Source of the DNA: Mesorhizobium sp.
Lineage (GTDB): Bacteria > Pseudomonadota > Alphaproteobacteria > Rhizobiales > Rhizobiaceae
Length of the DNA: 64,000 nucleotides
Reading direction: 5' to 3'
Assembly: GCF_024710845.1 (NCBI RefSeq)
Contig: NZ_JANJTZ010000037.1
Coordinates: forward strand, 124,001 to 188,000
Positions 1 to 7,675 of the stretch are shown here, one piece after another; the first letter of the stretch is position 1, and each line of letters starts with the position of its first letter. The notes under the pieces were generated by a model. The model had not been told where the DNA came from. It made no database searches and saw nothing but the letters and a program-made list of their open reading frames with translations. The translations under genes and the position numbers were made by a program.

Positions 1-275
1 AACGGCGCACGCGTCTTGGCCAAGCGACCAGGCTGGTCGATTCGCTGTCAGTAAAGGCAGTGCTCGACCGCGGCTTCGCGCTGGTGGAGCGCGAGGACGG
101 CACTCTGGCCAAGCGCGCGGCGGAGATTGCCGACGGGATGCGGCTCACCCTGCGCTTCGCCGATGGCGAAAAGGGCGCGGTCGCTGGAGATGGCGCCGCA
201 ACGACAGACTCGGCACGGGCGAAGCCGCGGACGGGCGTTGCCAAGCCCAAAGCGGATCAGGGCAGCCTGTTCTAG
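1..275 (+). CDS. xseA: Exodeoxyribonuclease VII large subunit, C-terminal end (partial)
   Basis: The open frame enters from the left edge (first full codon at base 3) and stops at TAG 273-275, so only about the last 90 residues are seen. They read KAVLDRGFALVERED followed by a short beta-rich stretch with LRFADGEKGAVA, then a Lys/Pro-rich linker and a terminal QGSLF. This is the usual C-terminus of alphaproteobacterial XseA, the large subunit of the nuclease that degrades single-stranded DNA to acid-soluble oligonucleotides together with XseB. The GTG at 60 is an internal valine codon, not a start. It converges with the phosphofructokinase gene only 3 bases away. Confidence 0.85.
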   Translation, partial: RRTRLGQATRLVDSLSVKAVLDRGFALVEREDGTLAKRAAEIADGMRLTLRFADGEKGAVAGDGAATTDSARAKPRTGVAKPKADQGSLF

Positions 276-278
276 AGC

Positions 279-1445
279 CTACAGAAGCGCGTGACGAATG
301 TCCGGGCGCGGCGGCAACAGGCGCGCCAGATAGGCCATGCCGGCACCCGACACCTGATCCTGGTCGGCAACGAGAAAATCGTGCGGCATGTGGCGGGTTT
401 TCCCCGCCACCGCGTCGAGGGGGACGCGGACCGGGCGGGTGGCCTGTCCGTCGAACTGGAGCGCGACGGAAAAACTGCCGGCTTCGGCGACCTCCACCGC
501 GAAAGCTCCGGCTTCGAAGGCCTCGCGCTGGTCCGTCGCGTTGACCAGGCTGGCATGGCTGCGCGGCAGGTAGCCGAACGTGTCGACGCGGGCGCGGACG
601 CGCGGCAGATCTTCCGCCAGAATGCGTTCGACCGCCTGTCCGAGATCGGTGCCCGAGAGCCGCACATTTCCATGCGGATCGCGCTCCAGCATCTCGGACG
701 GGACGAGGTGTTCGACGAGGGAACGGCCATCTCGGTCCTGGACACCTTCCGACATCGCCACGATGCAATGGCCATGGCGACCGAGGCTGCTGCGCACACC
801 ATCGAGGAAGCGCTCCCGATCGAAGGGACGCTCGGGCACGTAGACCAGGTGGGGGCCGCTTTCGGGATCGGCTCGCCACGCCGCCGACGCGGCGGTGAGG
901 AAGCCGGCGTGGCGGCCCATGACGATGCCGACATAGATGCCGGGCAACGAGCGGAAATCGAGATCGGCGCCGGCAAAGGCGCCGGCGACGAACTCCGCCG
1001 CGGAGATGAAGCCGGGCGTGTGGTCGTTCTCCACCAGATCGTTGTCGATGGTCTTGGGCGCGTGCACGCAGGCAATAGTGCCGCCGGACGCCTGGGCGAT
1101 CAGGCTCTGCGTGCCGGCGGTGTCATTGCCGCCGATATAGATGAAGGCGTTAGCGCCGGCGGCCCGCAATCCCTTCAGGACGGCGTCGCAATAGGCGGCA
1201 TCCGGCTTGTCGCGGGTGCTTCCGAGCGCCGCCCCCGGCGTCCGCGCAAGGCGTGCCAGATCCGAAGCCGACAGCGTGTCGAGGTCGACCAGGTGTCCGT
1301 CGCGCAGGCCCCGCACGCCGTGCCGCGCACCCAGGATGCGCGCGCCCGGGTGACGCGTGCGGATTGCGGCAATGGCGCCGGCGAGCGTCTGGTTGATCAC
1401 GGCGGTCGGGCCGCCGCCCTGCGCGATCACGAATGTGCCACTCAT
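279..1445 (-). CDS. pfp: 6-phosphofructokinase, pyrophosphate-dependent type
   Basis: A 388-residue protein of the phosphofructokinase family, cytoplasmic. The nucleotide-site motif is GGNDT (residues 105-109) rather than GGDGS, and the substrate loop is PKTIDND (130-136) rather than PGTIDND. Both are hallmarks of PPi-dependent enzymes (EC 2.7.1.90), which interconvert fructose 6-phosphate and fructose 1,6-bisphosphate with pyrophosphate. MGRHAG (176-181) is the conserved fructose-phosphate site. The ATG at 1445 is chosen because GGAGGAG lies 5 bases upstream; an upstream in-frame start at 1478 would only add an unconserved stretch. In an organism using the Entner-Doudoroff route (zwf-pgl-edd here), a reversible PPi enzyme is plausible. 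The phosphoryl donor is inferred from motifs only. Confidence 0.88.
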   Translation of the reverse strand: MSGTFVIAQGGGPTAVINQTLAGAIAAIRTRHPGARILGARHGVRGLRDGHLVDLDTLSASDLARLARTPGAALGSTRDKPDAAYCDAVLKGLRAAGANAFIYIGGNDTAGTQSLIAQASGGTIACVHAPKTIDNDLVENDHTPGFISAAEFVAGAFAGADLDFRSLPGIYVGIVMGRHAGFLTAASAAWRADPESGPHLVYVPERPFDRERFLDGVRSSLGRHGHCIVAMSEGVQDRDGRSLVEHLVPSEMLERDPHGNVRLSGTDLGQAVERILAEDLPRVRARVDTFGYLPRSHASLVNATDQREAFEAGAFAVEVAEAGSFSVALQFDGQATRPVRVPLDAVAGKTRHMPHDFLVADQDQVSGAGMAYLARLLPPRPDIRHALL

Positions 1446-1569
1446 TGTCGCTCCTCCGGGGCCCCGGGCCGCTCTCATGGGCGCGTCAAGGTCTCAGGAA
1501 CTTGGGCCTGCGGCCCGGATGCGTCAACCGTATGGCCGGGATCGATGTCGGAATATAGACGGGGAGAGA

Positions 1570-1646
1570 TGGTACCGTTGGCTGGGATCGAACCAGCGAC
1601 CTCCGGATCCACAATCCGGCGCTCTAACCATCTGAGCTACAACGGC
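1570..1646 (-). tRNA. tRNA-His (GTG anticodon)
   Basis: A 77-base cloverleaf on the minus strand with anticodon GTG (plus-strand CAC at 1610-1612), anticodon stem CCGGA/TCCGG, T-arm GGTTCGATCC and encoded CCA. The acceptor stem starts with G1 facing U72, the discriminator is A73, and no G-1 is encoded. This is the derived alphaproteobacterial tRNA-His type, in which HisRS no longer requires G-1. Confidence 0.95.
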
Positions 1647-1670
1647 ACTGGGCCTGTCGGCGACGGAGGG

Positions 1671-1699
1671 TGCATACGTCGGGCGGCGGCATATTTCAA
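1671..1699 (-). promoter_or_regulatory. Likely sigma70-type promoter of tRNA-His
   Basis: On the minus strand TTGAAA (plus 1694-1699) and TATGCA (plus 1671-1676) are separated by exactly 17 bases. The -10 element ends 25 bases before the tRNA 5' end at 1646, which leaves a leader of about 18 bases. Confidence 0.45.
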
Positions 1700-1773
1700 G
1701 GCTTTTCCCCCACCAAGATCGTCGCGACCGCGTCGTTCCTGTCCATGAATTGGCCTCGCCCCTCCATAAACGG

Positions 1774-1803
1774 AAAAAGACCGGGGGGAGGACCCGGTCT
1801 TTT
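1774..1803 (-). terminator. Intrinsic terminator of the phasin gene
   Basis: Stem AAAGACCGGG (1776-1785) and CCCGGTCTTT (1793-1802) with a 7-base loop; on the minus strand it is followed by a run of T. It lies about 85 bases after the phasin stop codon and before tRNA-His. The A and T flanks are symmetrical, so it could also stop plus-strand transcripts. Confidence 0.8.
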
Positions 1804-1888
1804 CCATTGTTGGCCAGCAGTGCCGGCCACCGATCCCGAAGCGGCGGGAGGAGGATGCCGCTCGGGATTTCGTCAGACGCCTGACAGA

Positions 1889-2335
1889 TCAGGCGACCTT
1901 GAGTTCCTTCATCGTCTTCTCGAAGGCGGACTTCATCGGCTTGGCCACGTCTTCGATGGCCTTCGTCGAGGTCGCCTGGATGTCCTTGGCCTGCTCGACC
2001 GCGGACTCCATGCTCTTGCGCATCCAGGCGGTCTGCAGTTCGATGAACTCGGAGACCGACTTCACGCCGACCAGCGCCTCGAGATGCGAGAACGTTGCAT
2101 CGGCATTGGCGCGCATGGCGGAAATCGCCTTGAGCGACAGATCCGCGCCGGTTGCGCGGGCGGTCTCGTAGGTGGATTCAAACGTCTTCTGCGCGTCTTC
2201 GGCACCGGACTTCAGCTTGGAGTAGACTTCCTTCGTCTGCTCCATGCCCTTCTCGGTGAAATCGCGCAGCTGCTCGGTCGCCTTCGAAGCGTCGAAGCTG
2301 GGGAATTCGATGGTGTCCTTGGCGGTCTTGCTCAT
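1889..2335 (-). CDS. Phasin family protein
   Basis: A 148-residue, almost wholly helical protein without cysteines or membrane segments. It has the alphaproteobacterial phasin pattern: an acidic N-terminus, then amphipathic helices with KGMEQTKEVYSKLK, LSLKAISAMRANADATFSHLEALV and FIELQTAWMRKSMESAVEQAKDI, and a C-terminal MKSAFEKTMKEL. Phasins coat polyhydroxyalkanoate granules and control their number and size. The start at 2335 has AAGGAT 7 bases upstream. The gene is alone, with its own promoter and terminator. A function with other hydrophobic surfaces cannot be excluded, because phasin-domain proteins are also found in strains without granules. Confidence 0.88.
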   Translation of the reverse strand: MSKTAKDTIEFPSFDASKATEQLRDFTEKGMEQTKEVYSKLKSGAEDAQKTFESTYETARATGADLSLKAISAMRANADATFSHLEALVGVKSVSEFIELQTAWMRKSMESAVEQAKDIQATSTKAIEDVAKPMKSAFEKTMKELKVA

Positions 2336-2408
2336 CTTAATATCCTTGCTAGCGTTTCCTTAATGGCTCGGATGTGACTCGTGGTCCCTGCTCCGAACGA
2401 CTGGTTTC

Positions 2409-2455
2409 AATATAGGGCATTTTTTTGTGCAGTGCAATATCTTTGTTGCAGTGCA
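2409..2455 (-). promoter_or_regulatory. Phasin promoter with two TGCACTGCA operator-like repeats
   Basis: On the minus strand TTGCAC (plus 2432-2437) and TATATT (plus 2409-2414) are spaced by 17 bases, a near-ideal promoter. The 9-mer TGCACTGCA occurs twice in direct orientation at plus 2447-2455 and 2428-2436, 19 bases apart, and the second copy overlaps the -35. TGC/GCA-rich sites are the known target type of PhaR, the repressor of phasin genes; that PhaR acts here is inference. Confidence 0.6.
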
Positions 2456-2544
2456 GCGGAACCGCCTCCGGCGATTAACCACGCAAGGCGAAACCGGCCC
2501 GGAATTGCGGACGAAAGATGGACGCGGGACCGGGACTCCTATTA

Positions 2545-2559
2545 TTAAAAATCCGTTAA
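2545..2559 (+). promoter_or_regulatory. Perfect CtrA-type box upstream of the histidine kinase
   Basis: TTAA at 2545-2548 and TTAA at 2556-2559 are separated by exactly 7 bases, which is the CtrA consensus TTAA-N7-TTAA. It ends 31 bases before the GTG start of the kinase. Such AT-rich half sites are rare in this GC-rich sequence. Confidence 0.6.
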
Positions 2560-2590
2560 CTGCAGCTATTGGCGCGAGGGGTGGAGTATA

Positions 2591-5500
2591 GTGACGGTCG
2601 AGATGCCGACACGAGTCTATCCGTTCATAGACATTGCCGTGCTTGATTCCGTGCGACCGCATTTCCTTGCGGGCGACGCGGTGGTGATCCTGACCGTCGA
2701 GCTCGACAGCGTCATCTGGGCGAACGGGGCGGGTGCGGCCCTGCTTGGCTATGACGATATCGAGGAGGCGCGCGGAGCGGCGTCCAATCTCGGCCTCTCG
2801 GCGCGAAGGCAGATTGCCGGCATGCCAGGTTTTCCGGCGATCGGCGCCAACCGGACTCTACTCGTGCGCGTCACGCAGCGGCTGAGCAGCCACGCGGTTG
2901 GCTTCCTCGCAAGCGAGATCGCGCTGCCGGACGGCACGCACGCCATCATGCTCGTCGCGCCGGATCTCGACGCCGCGAAGCGCAGCCCCGAGGAAATCGG
3001 CGCGCGGGTGATCCATGGTATCGGCGAGGCGGGCCATCACGCCGCGCTTATCGACGGCAGCGGCGCGGCCATCGCGGCGTCGCCAGGCTTCATGTCCGCC
3101 GGGCCGGGACACGAGGCCCTGGCAGAGCTTGCCGGCGACGTGCGCCAGGAAACCGATCGGCTGATCAAGCGTTTGGTGGCGATCGGCGACATGGCCTACC
3201 CGGTCGGGATCGCCCACCTCTCGAACGATCCCGAGCGGCATCTCGTCATCGTCGTCGATGATCCTCAGCCGCTGGAATCGCCGGCTCCGGACGTCTTTGA
3301 CGCCGAGCCGGAACCGGCGCTGGCAATGGCGCCTGGGCCGGCGCCGATCCCGGCGATAACCGCGGCATTGGTGGCACGCGACAGCGATGACTGGTTCTTC
3401 GACGACCTGCCGAAGGCCGCGCCGCCGCAGGCTGCTGCCCGACCGGTCGAGACGATCGCCGAAGACCCGACCACGGCCGATGTTCCCGAACCGGTCTCGC
3501 CTTCCGTCGAGCCGGACGCGGACCCGATCCTCGAAGCACCCGCGTTGCCGGAGGAGGTGGAGCCCATAGCCGAGGCGACGTCGGACATCGCGGCGCGTCT
3601 TGTGGTGGACGAGGATTTCGAAGACACGATCGAGGAAACCGAGCCTGCCTTGCCGGCCAAAGAGCCAGTTCCTTCCGACGTGACCGATGCGATCGAAGAG
3701 GTCAGAGAGGTCAGAGAGGTCAGAGAGGTCGAAGAGGACCATCTTTCCGATCTCGCGCAAGCCGCGCAGCCTTCCATTTCGCCCGAAGCGCCAGCCATCC
3801 AGGCCGATGAGGAGCCGGCCCCTGCCGACACGACGTCGGCGCCGGACGTCGGAGACGACGCCGTGTTCCAGCCCGACCTGCGGTCCGGCCCGGTCCGCTT
3901 CGTCTGGCGCACCGACGCGCAGGGGCGGTTCAGCACCATCTCCGAAGAATTCGCACGCAGCGTTGGATCGGCCTCCGCCGATATCGCCGGAAAGCCGTTC
4001 CGCGAGGTCGCAGACGCCTTCGGCCTCGACCCGGACGGCGAAATCGCCGGCCTGCTGGAGCGCCGCGACACCTGGTCCGGTCGTTCGGTGATGTGGCCGA
4101 TCGAAGGGACGGACTTGAAGGTGCCCGTCGACCTGGCGGCCCTGCCTGTTTATGCGCGCGACCGGTCCTTCGAGGGCTTCAGGGGCTTCGGCGTGGTTCG
4201 CGTCGGCGATGCCGTGGTGGATGAGCAGGCCGTCGGCCTTTCGCTGGGCAGGCGGCGCGTCGTAGAGCCAGCACAGACGACGCCCGCCGGGTTGACGCCT
4301 ACAGAACCTGCCGAGCCGCAGGACCCGTTCGCGGGCGAGGCTCCGGCGATCGCCGTCGACGCAACGCCCGAGCGCCGGCAGACCGACAAGGTCATCCGTC
4401 TCGCCGAACATCGCCCCCTCGCAGGGGAACGCGCGCTTTCACCGACGGAGAAGAACGCGTTCCGCGAAATCGGCGTAAGGCTGAAGGAGGCGGGCGCGGA
4501 GCCTCTCGCCGGCCAGGAAAGCCCGGCGGCGCAACCGGACGATACCGATGGACCTGCGCTTTCGGAAAGCCAGCAGGCCGACGAACCGGAGCCGCGGCTC
4601 TATTCGGACGATCTCGCCGGCCCCGACGAGGATGACGAATGGTATGACGATCCGCCGGATGAGTTCGACGAAGATGGCCTCATCGAAGACCATCTCGACC
4701 CGAGCGAACCCGAGCCGGATGAGTTCGTGCACGCCGCCGACGATCGGGAAGATGCGGATCTGCCGACCGAGGATAGTCAGGTCGTCGGGGACGTGCCGAC
4801 CTCCAACCTTTCCGTGGAAACGGACGAGTATTCGCTGGCAGCCGAGGAGTATGAACATCCAGAGGGCGAAGACGCGGCCGCGGTGCGCTCCGTCGATACG
4901 TCTGTTCTCGAACGGTTGCCGGTTCCGGTCCTGATCCATTCGGGCGACACATTGCATTTCGCCAATCAGGAATTCCTCGAACTGACCGGCTATGTCTCGC
5001 TGCTGGAACTGGAGCAAAGCGGCGGCCTTGACGCGCTGTTTGCCGACGAAAGCGAGAGCCCCGGGAGGGACCCGGACGACCATCGCCGCCGGCTGCGCAC
5101 ACGCGGCGGCGAGGAGTTCCCGGTCGATGCGCTGCTTCAGTCTGTTCCTTGGAAGGGCGGGAAAGCGCTCTTGCTGGCGCTGAAGACTGCCCCTGTGACC
5201 GCGATACCCGCGGCGACCGTCGAGGAACTCACCGAACTGGAATCGCGCGTCAACGAGATGAGCACGATCCTCGACACGGCGACGGACGGAATCGTCATCA
5301 TCGGCAACGACGGCTCGATCCGCTCGATCAGCCGCCCCGCCGAGGCCCTGTTCGGTTTCGACAGCACCGAGGTCGCCGGCAAGCCGTTCGTGTCGCTGTT
5401 CGCGGTCGAGAGCCAGCGCGCCGCGCGCGACTATCTCAACGGCCTGTCCGACAATGGCGTGGCAAGCGTGCTCAACGACGGCCGCGAGGTGATCGGGCGC

Positions 5501-6355
5501 GAGGCGCAGGGCCGCTTCATACCGCTGTTCATGACCATCGGCCGGCTGCCGGGCGCCAAGGGTTACTGCGCGGTGCTGCGCGACATCACGCAATGGAAGC
5601 GCGCCGAGGAGGAACTGACACAGGCGCGCGCCGAAGCCGAGCGCGCGTCGTCGCAGAAGACCGAGTTCCTGGCGCGGATCAGCCACGAAATCCGCACGCC
5701 GCTCAACGCCATCATCGGCTTTTCCGAACTGATGATCGACGAGAAGTTCGGGCCGATCGTCAACGACCGCTACCGCGACTATCTGCGCGACATTAACAAG
5801 TCGGGCAACCACGTGCTCGACCTCGTCAACGACCTGCTGGACATCTCGAAGATCGAGGCCGGCGAACAGGAAATGACCTACGAGGCCGTCTCGCTCAACG
5901 AGACGCTGGCGGAAGCGGTGGCGATGCTGCAGCCGCAGGCCAACCGCAACCGGGTCATCATCCGTTCGTCCTTCGCCTCGCGCCTCCCGGACGTGGTCGC
6001 GGACCTGCGCTCGATCCGCCAGATCGCGCTCAATCTTCTGTCCAATGCGGTTCGCTATACGCAGGCTGGCGGACAGGTGATCGTCTCCACCGCCTACGAG
6101 CCGACCGGCGACGTTGTGCTGAGGGTGCGCGACACCGGCGTCGGCATGTCGCAGGGCGAAATTGAGCAGGCGCTCAAGCCCTTCAAGCAGATCAACGCGC
6201 TAAAACGGCCGCGCGGCGACGGCACGGGCCTTGGGCTGCCACTGACGAAGGCGATGGTGGAAGCCAACCGCGCCCGCTTCGCCATCAGTTCTGCTCCGGG
6301 CGAAGGCACGATGGTCGAAATCGTCTTCCCCTCGCAGCGCGTCCTCGCCGGGTGA
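2591..6355 (+). CDS. Large PAS-domain sensor histidine kinase, PleC/DivJ/PdhS-like
   Basis: A 1254-residue kinase with no convincing membrane segment. The N-terminal half holds weak PAS-like regions, then long Glu/Asp/Pro/Ala-rich linkers, including a very acidic one at about residues 670-760. Three PAS-like folds follow near residues 435-540, 775-870 and 880-1010. The catalytic core begins at the H-box SHEIRTPLNAIIGFSE with phospho-acceptor His1032, then the N-box NLLSNAVRYT, DTGVGMS and GTGLGLPLTK. The H-box region, with FGPIVNDRYRDYLRDINKSGNHVLDLVNDLLDISKIEAGE, is the type seen in PleC, DivJ and PdhS, the kinases that set DivK phosphorylation and so CtrA activity. The start is GTG at 2591 with GGTGGAG upstream. 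It is monocistronic and preceded by a CtrA-type box. The specific paralogue (PdhS or a PdhS1/2-like protein) is not resolved. Confidence 0.85.
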   Translation: MTVEMPTRVYPFIDIAVLDSVRPHFLAGDAVVILTVELDSVIWANGAGAALLGYDDIEEARGAASNLGLSARRQIAGMPGFPAIGANRTLLVRVTQRLSSHAVGFLASEIALPDGTHAIMLVAPDLDAAKRSPEEIGARVIHGIGEAGHHAALIDGSGAAIAASPGFMSAGPGHEALAELAGDVRQETDRLIKRLVAIGDMAYPVGIAHLSNDPERHLVIVVDDPQPLESPAPDVFDAEPEPALAMAPGPAPIPAITAALVARDSDDWFFDDLPKAAPPQAAARPVETIAEDPTTADVPEPVSPSVEPDADPILEAPALPEEVEPIAEATSDIAARLVVDEDFEDTIEETEPALPAKEPVPSDVTDAIEEVREVREVREVEEDHLSDLAQAAQPSISPEAPAIQADEEPAPADTTSAPDVGDDAVFQPDLRSGPVRFVWRTDAQGRFSTISEEFARSVGSASADIAGKPFREVADAFGLDPDGEIAGLLERRDTWSGRSVMWPIEGTDLKVPVDLAALPVYARDRSFEGFRGFGVVRVGDAVVDEQAVGLSLGRRRVVEPAQTTPAGLTPTEPAEPQDPFAGEAPAIAVDATPERRQTDKVIRLAEHRPLAGERALSPTEKNAFREIGVRLKEAGAEPLAGQESPAAQPDDTDGPALSESQQADEPEPRLYSDDLAGPDEDDEWYDDPPDEFDEDGLIEDHLDPSEPEPDEFVHAADDREDADLPTEDSQVVGDVPTSNLSVETDEYSLAAEEYEHPEGEDAAAVRSVDTSVLERLPVPVLIHSGDTLHFANQEFLELTGYVSLLELEQSGGLDALFADESESPGRDPDDHRRRLRTRGGEEFPVDALLQSVPWKGGKALLLALKTAPVTAIPAATVEELTELESRVNEMSTILDTATDGIVIIGNDGSIRSISRPAEALFGFDSTEVAGKPFVSLFAVESQRAARDYLNGLSDNGVASVLNDGREVIGREAQGRFIPLFMTIGRLPGAKGYCAVLRDITQWKRAEEELTQARAEAERASSQKTEFLARISHEIRTPLNAIIGFSELMIDEKFGPIVNDRYRDYLRDINKSGNHVLDLVNDLLDISKIEAGEQEMTYEAVSLNETLAEAVAMLQPQANRNRVIIRSSFASRLPDVVADLRSIRQIALNLLSNAVRYTQAGGQVIVSTAYEPTGDVVLRVRDTGVGMSQGEIEQALKPFKQINALKRPRGDGTGLGLPLTKAMVEANRARFAISSAPGEGTMVEIVFPSQRVLAG
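3698..3730 (+). repeat. In-frame 9-bp tandem repeat in the kinase linker
   Basis: GAGGTCAGA is repeated 3.7 times without error and encodes VREVREVREV in an acidic linker at about residues 370-380. The unit is a multiple of three, so copy-number change would alter linker length but not the frame. Confidence 0.85.
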
Positions 6356-6397
6356 CGAAAAAGGCGCGAGCGCAAGTCTCTGGAAACATGAGTGAAA

Positions 6398-6420
6398 TTG
6401 TTTAGAATAGTTCTAAACAA
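6398..6420 (+). promoter_or_regulatory. Iron control element (Irr box) upstream of fbpA
   Basis: TTTAGAA-TAG-TTCTAAA, extended by TTG and CAA to a perfect 23-base palindrome with a 3-base centre. This matches the ICE motif bound by Irr, the haem-responsive iron regulator of Rhizobiales. It lies 137 bases before the fbpA start. Irr acts as activator or repressor depending on position; at iron-import genes it usually supports expression under iron limitation. Confidence 0.75.
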
Positions 6421-6525
6421 CTGAATTCGTTAGCCTTTCCTTGACGAACGGTTAGTTTCAGGACATTGAGGAGCCGCGCAGTCAAGATTTCTGCGCCGGT
6501 GGGCAGTGCTGATCGCCCACAACGA

Positions 6526-6536
6526 CCCCCCCCCCC
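6526..6536 (+). repeat. C11 homopolymer upstream of the fbpA ribosome binding site
   Basis: Eleven consecutive C residues end 20 bases before the fbpA ATG, just before GGGCAGGAG. Runs this long are the longest homopolymer in the window and are prone to slippage. Confidence 0.9.
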
Positions 6537-6556
6537 AAGAAGGGCAGGAGACGATC

Positions 6557-7603
6557 ATGATACGAGTTTTTGGACGCAACGCCGCTGCATTTGCCGGCGC
6601 CGCTCTCGCCATCGGGCTGGCCACCTCGGCCGTGGCCGCGCAGACGGTCAACATCTATTCCTATCGCCAGCCTGACCTGATCAAGCCGATCCTCGACGCC
6701 TTCACGGCGGAGACCGGGATCAAGACGGAGGTGCTCTTCCTCGACAAGGGTCTCGAGGAGCGCATCGCGGCGGAGGGCGTCAATTCGCCTGCCGACGTGA
6801 TCCTCACCGTCGACATCGCGCGCCTCGCCAAGACGGTCGACGCCGGCGTGACGCAGCCGCTGGACGATGCGACCGTCAACGCCAACATCCCGGCGGAATA
6901 TCGCGATCCGGCCGGCAACTGGTTCGGCCTGACCAAGCGCGCCCGCGTTGTCTATGCGTCGAAGGACCGCGTCAGCGACAGCGCCATCGCCTATGCCGAC
7001 CTCGCGGATCCGAAATGGAAGGGCAAGATCTGCATCCGCTCCGGCCAGCACGACTACAATCTGGCGCTCATCTCCGCAGCGATCGCCCATTGGGGCGAGG
7101 CCAAGACGGAGGAATGGCTGAAGGGCGTGAAGGCCAACCTCGCCCGCAAGCCCGACGGCGGCGACCGCGACCAGGCCAAGGCCATCGCGGCCGGCGAATG
7201 CGACATCGCGCTCGGCAACACCTACTACGTCGGCCTGATGATGACCAACGAGAAGGACCCCGAGCAGAAGGACTGGGCGAAGGCCATCAAGGTCGTCTTC
7301 CCGACCTTCGAGAACGGCGGCACGCATGTGAACGTGTCGGGCGTCGCGCTCGCCAAAAACGCGCCGAACCGCGACAGTGCGGTGAAACTCATCCAGTTCC
7401 TGTCGTCGGAAAAGGCCCAGCAGGTCTATGCCGAGCAGGTTTTCGAATATCCGGTCGAGCCGGGCCTGGCGCCGTCGGAGATCGTCAGCGGCTTCGGCAA
7501 GCTGACGGCAGACACGTTGCCGCTCGCCGATATCGCCAGGAACCGCAAGGCCGCCTCCGAGTTGGTCGACCGGGTCGGCCTCGACGATGGCCCGGGGAGT
7601 TGA
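6557..7603 (+). CDS. fbpA: Fe(III) ABC transporter, periplasmic iron-binding protein
   Basis: A 348-residue periplasmic binding protein of the FbpA/FutA/AfuA family. Residues 1-27 form a signal peptide (MIRVFGRN, a hydrophobic Ala-rich core, then cleavage after AVAA). The mature part starts QTVNIYSYRQPDLIKPILDAF, typical of ferric-binding proteins. The adjacent Tyr223 and Tyr224 in GNTYYVGLM correspond to the tyrosine pair that coordinates ferric iron in FbpA. Start ATG 6557 has GGGCAGGAG upstream; an earlier in-frame start at 6506 would run through the C11 tract and is rejected. It is followed by its permease after 72 bases. An Irr box lies upstream, fitting iron-dependent control. Confidence 0.88.
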   Translation: MIRVFGRNAAAFAGAALAIGLATSAVAAQTVNIYSYRQPDLIKPILDAFTAETGIKTEVLFLDKGLEERIAAEGVNSPADVILTVDIARLAKTVDAGVTQPLDDATVNANIPAEYRDPAGNWFGLTKRARVVYASKDRVSDSAIAYADLADPKWKGKICIRSGQHDYNLALISAAIAHWGEAKTEEWLKGVKANLARKPDGGDRDQAKAIAAGECDIALGNTYYVGLMMTNEKDPEQKDWAKAIKVVFPTFENGGTHVNVSGVALAKNAPNRDSAVKLIQFLSSEKAQQVYAEQVFEYPVEPGLAPSEIVSGFGKLTADTLPLADIARNRKAASELVDRVGLDDGPGS

Positions 7604-7629
7604 GGCAGGTTACAATTCACGCAATGAGG

Positions 7630-7653
7630 GCCGGGCGGGGCAACCTTCCCGGC
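7630..7653 (+). terminator. Hairpin between fbpA and fbpB, possible partial terminator
   Basis: GCCGGG (7630-7635) pairs with CCCGGC (7648-7653), followed by TTTC. There is no long T run, so it may act as a processing or attenuation structure that keeps the binding protein more abundant than the permease. Confidence 0.35.
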
Positions 7654-7675
7654 TTTCGCCGTGACGGGGCACTTC

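Noticed and set aside
2858-4411. A 517-codon minus-strand frame inside the histidine kinase gene
   Set aside because: Arg/Gly/Asp-rich product with no domain, wholly antisense to the kinase; shadow frame.
6506-6556. An extended N-terminus for FbpA from ATG 6506
   Set aside because: It would be translated through the C11 tract and place 17 unconserved residues before a good signal peptide; ATG 6557 has the Shine-Dalgarno.
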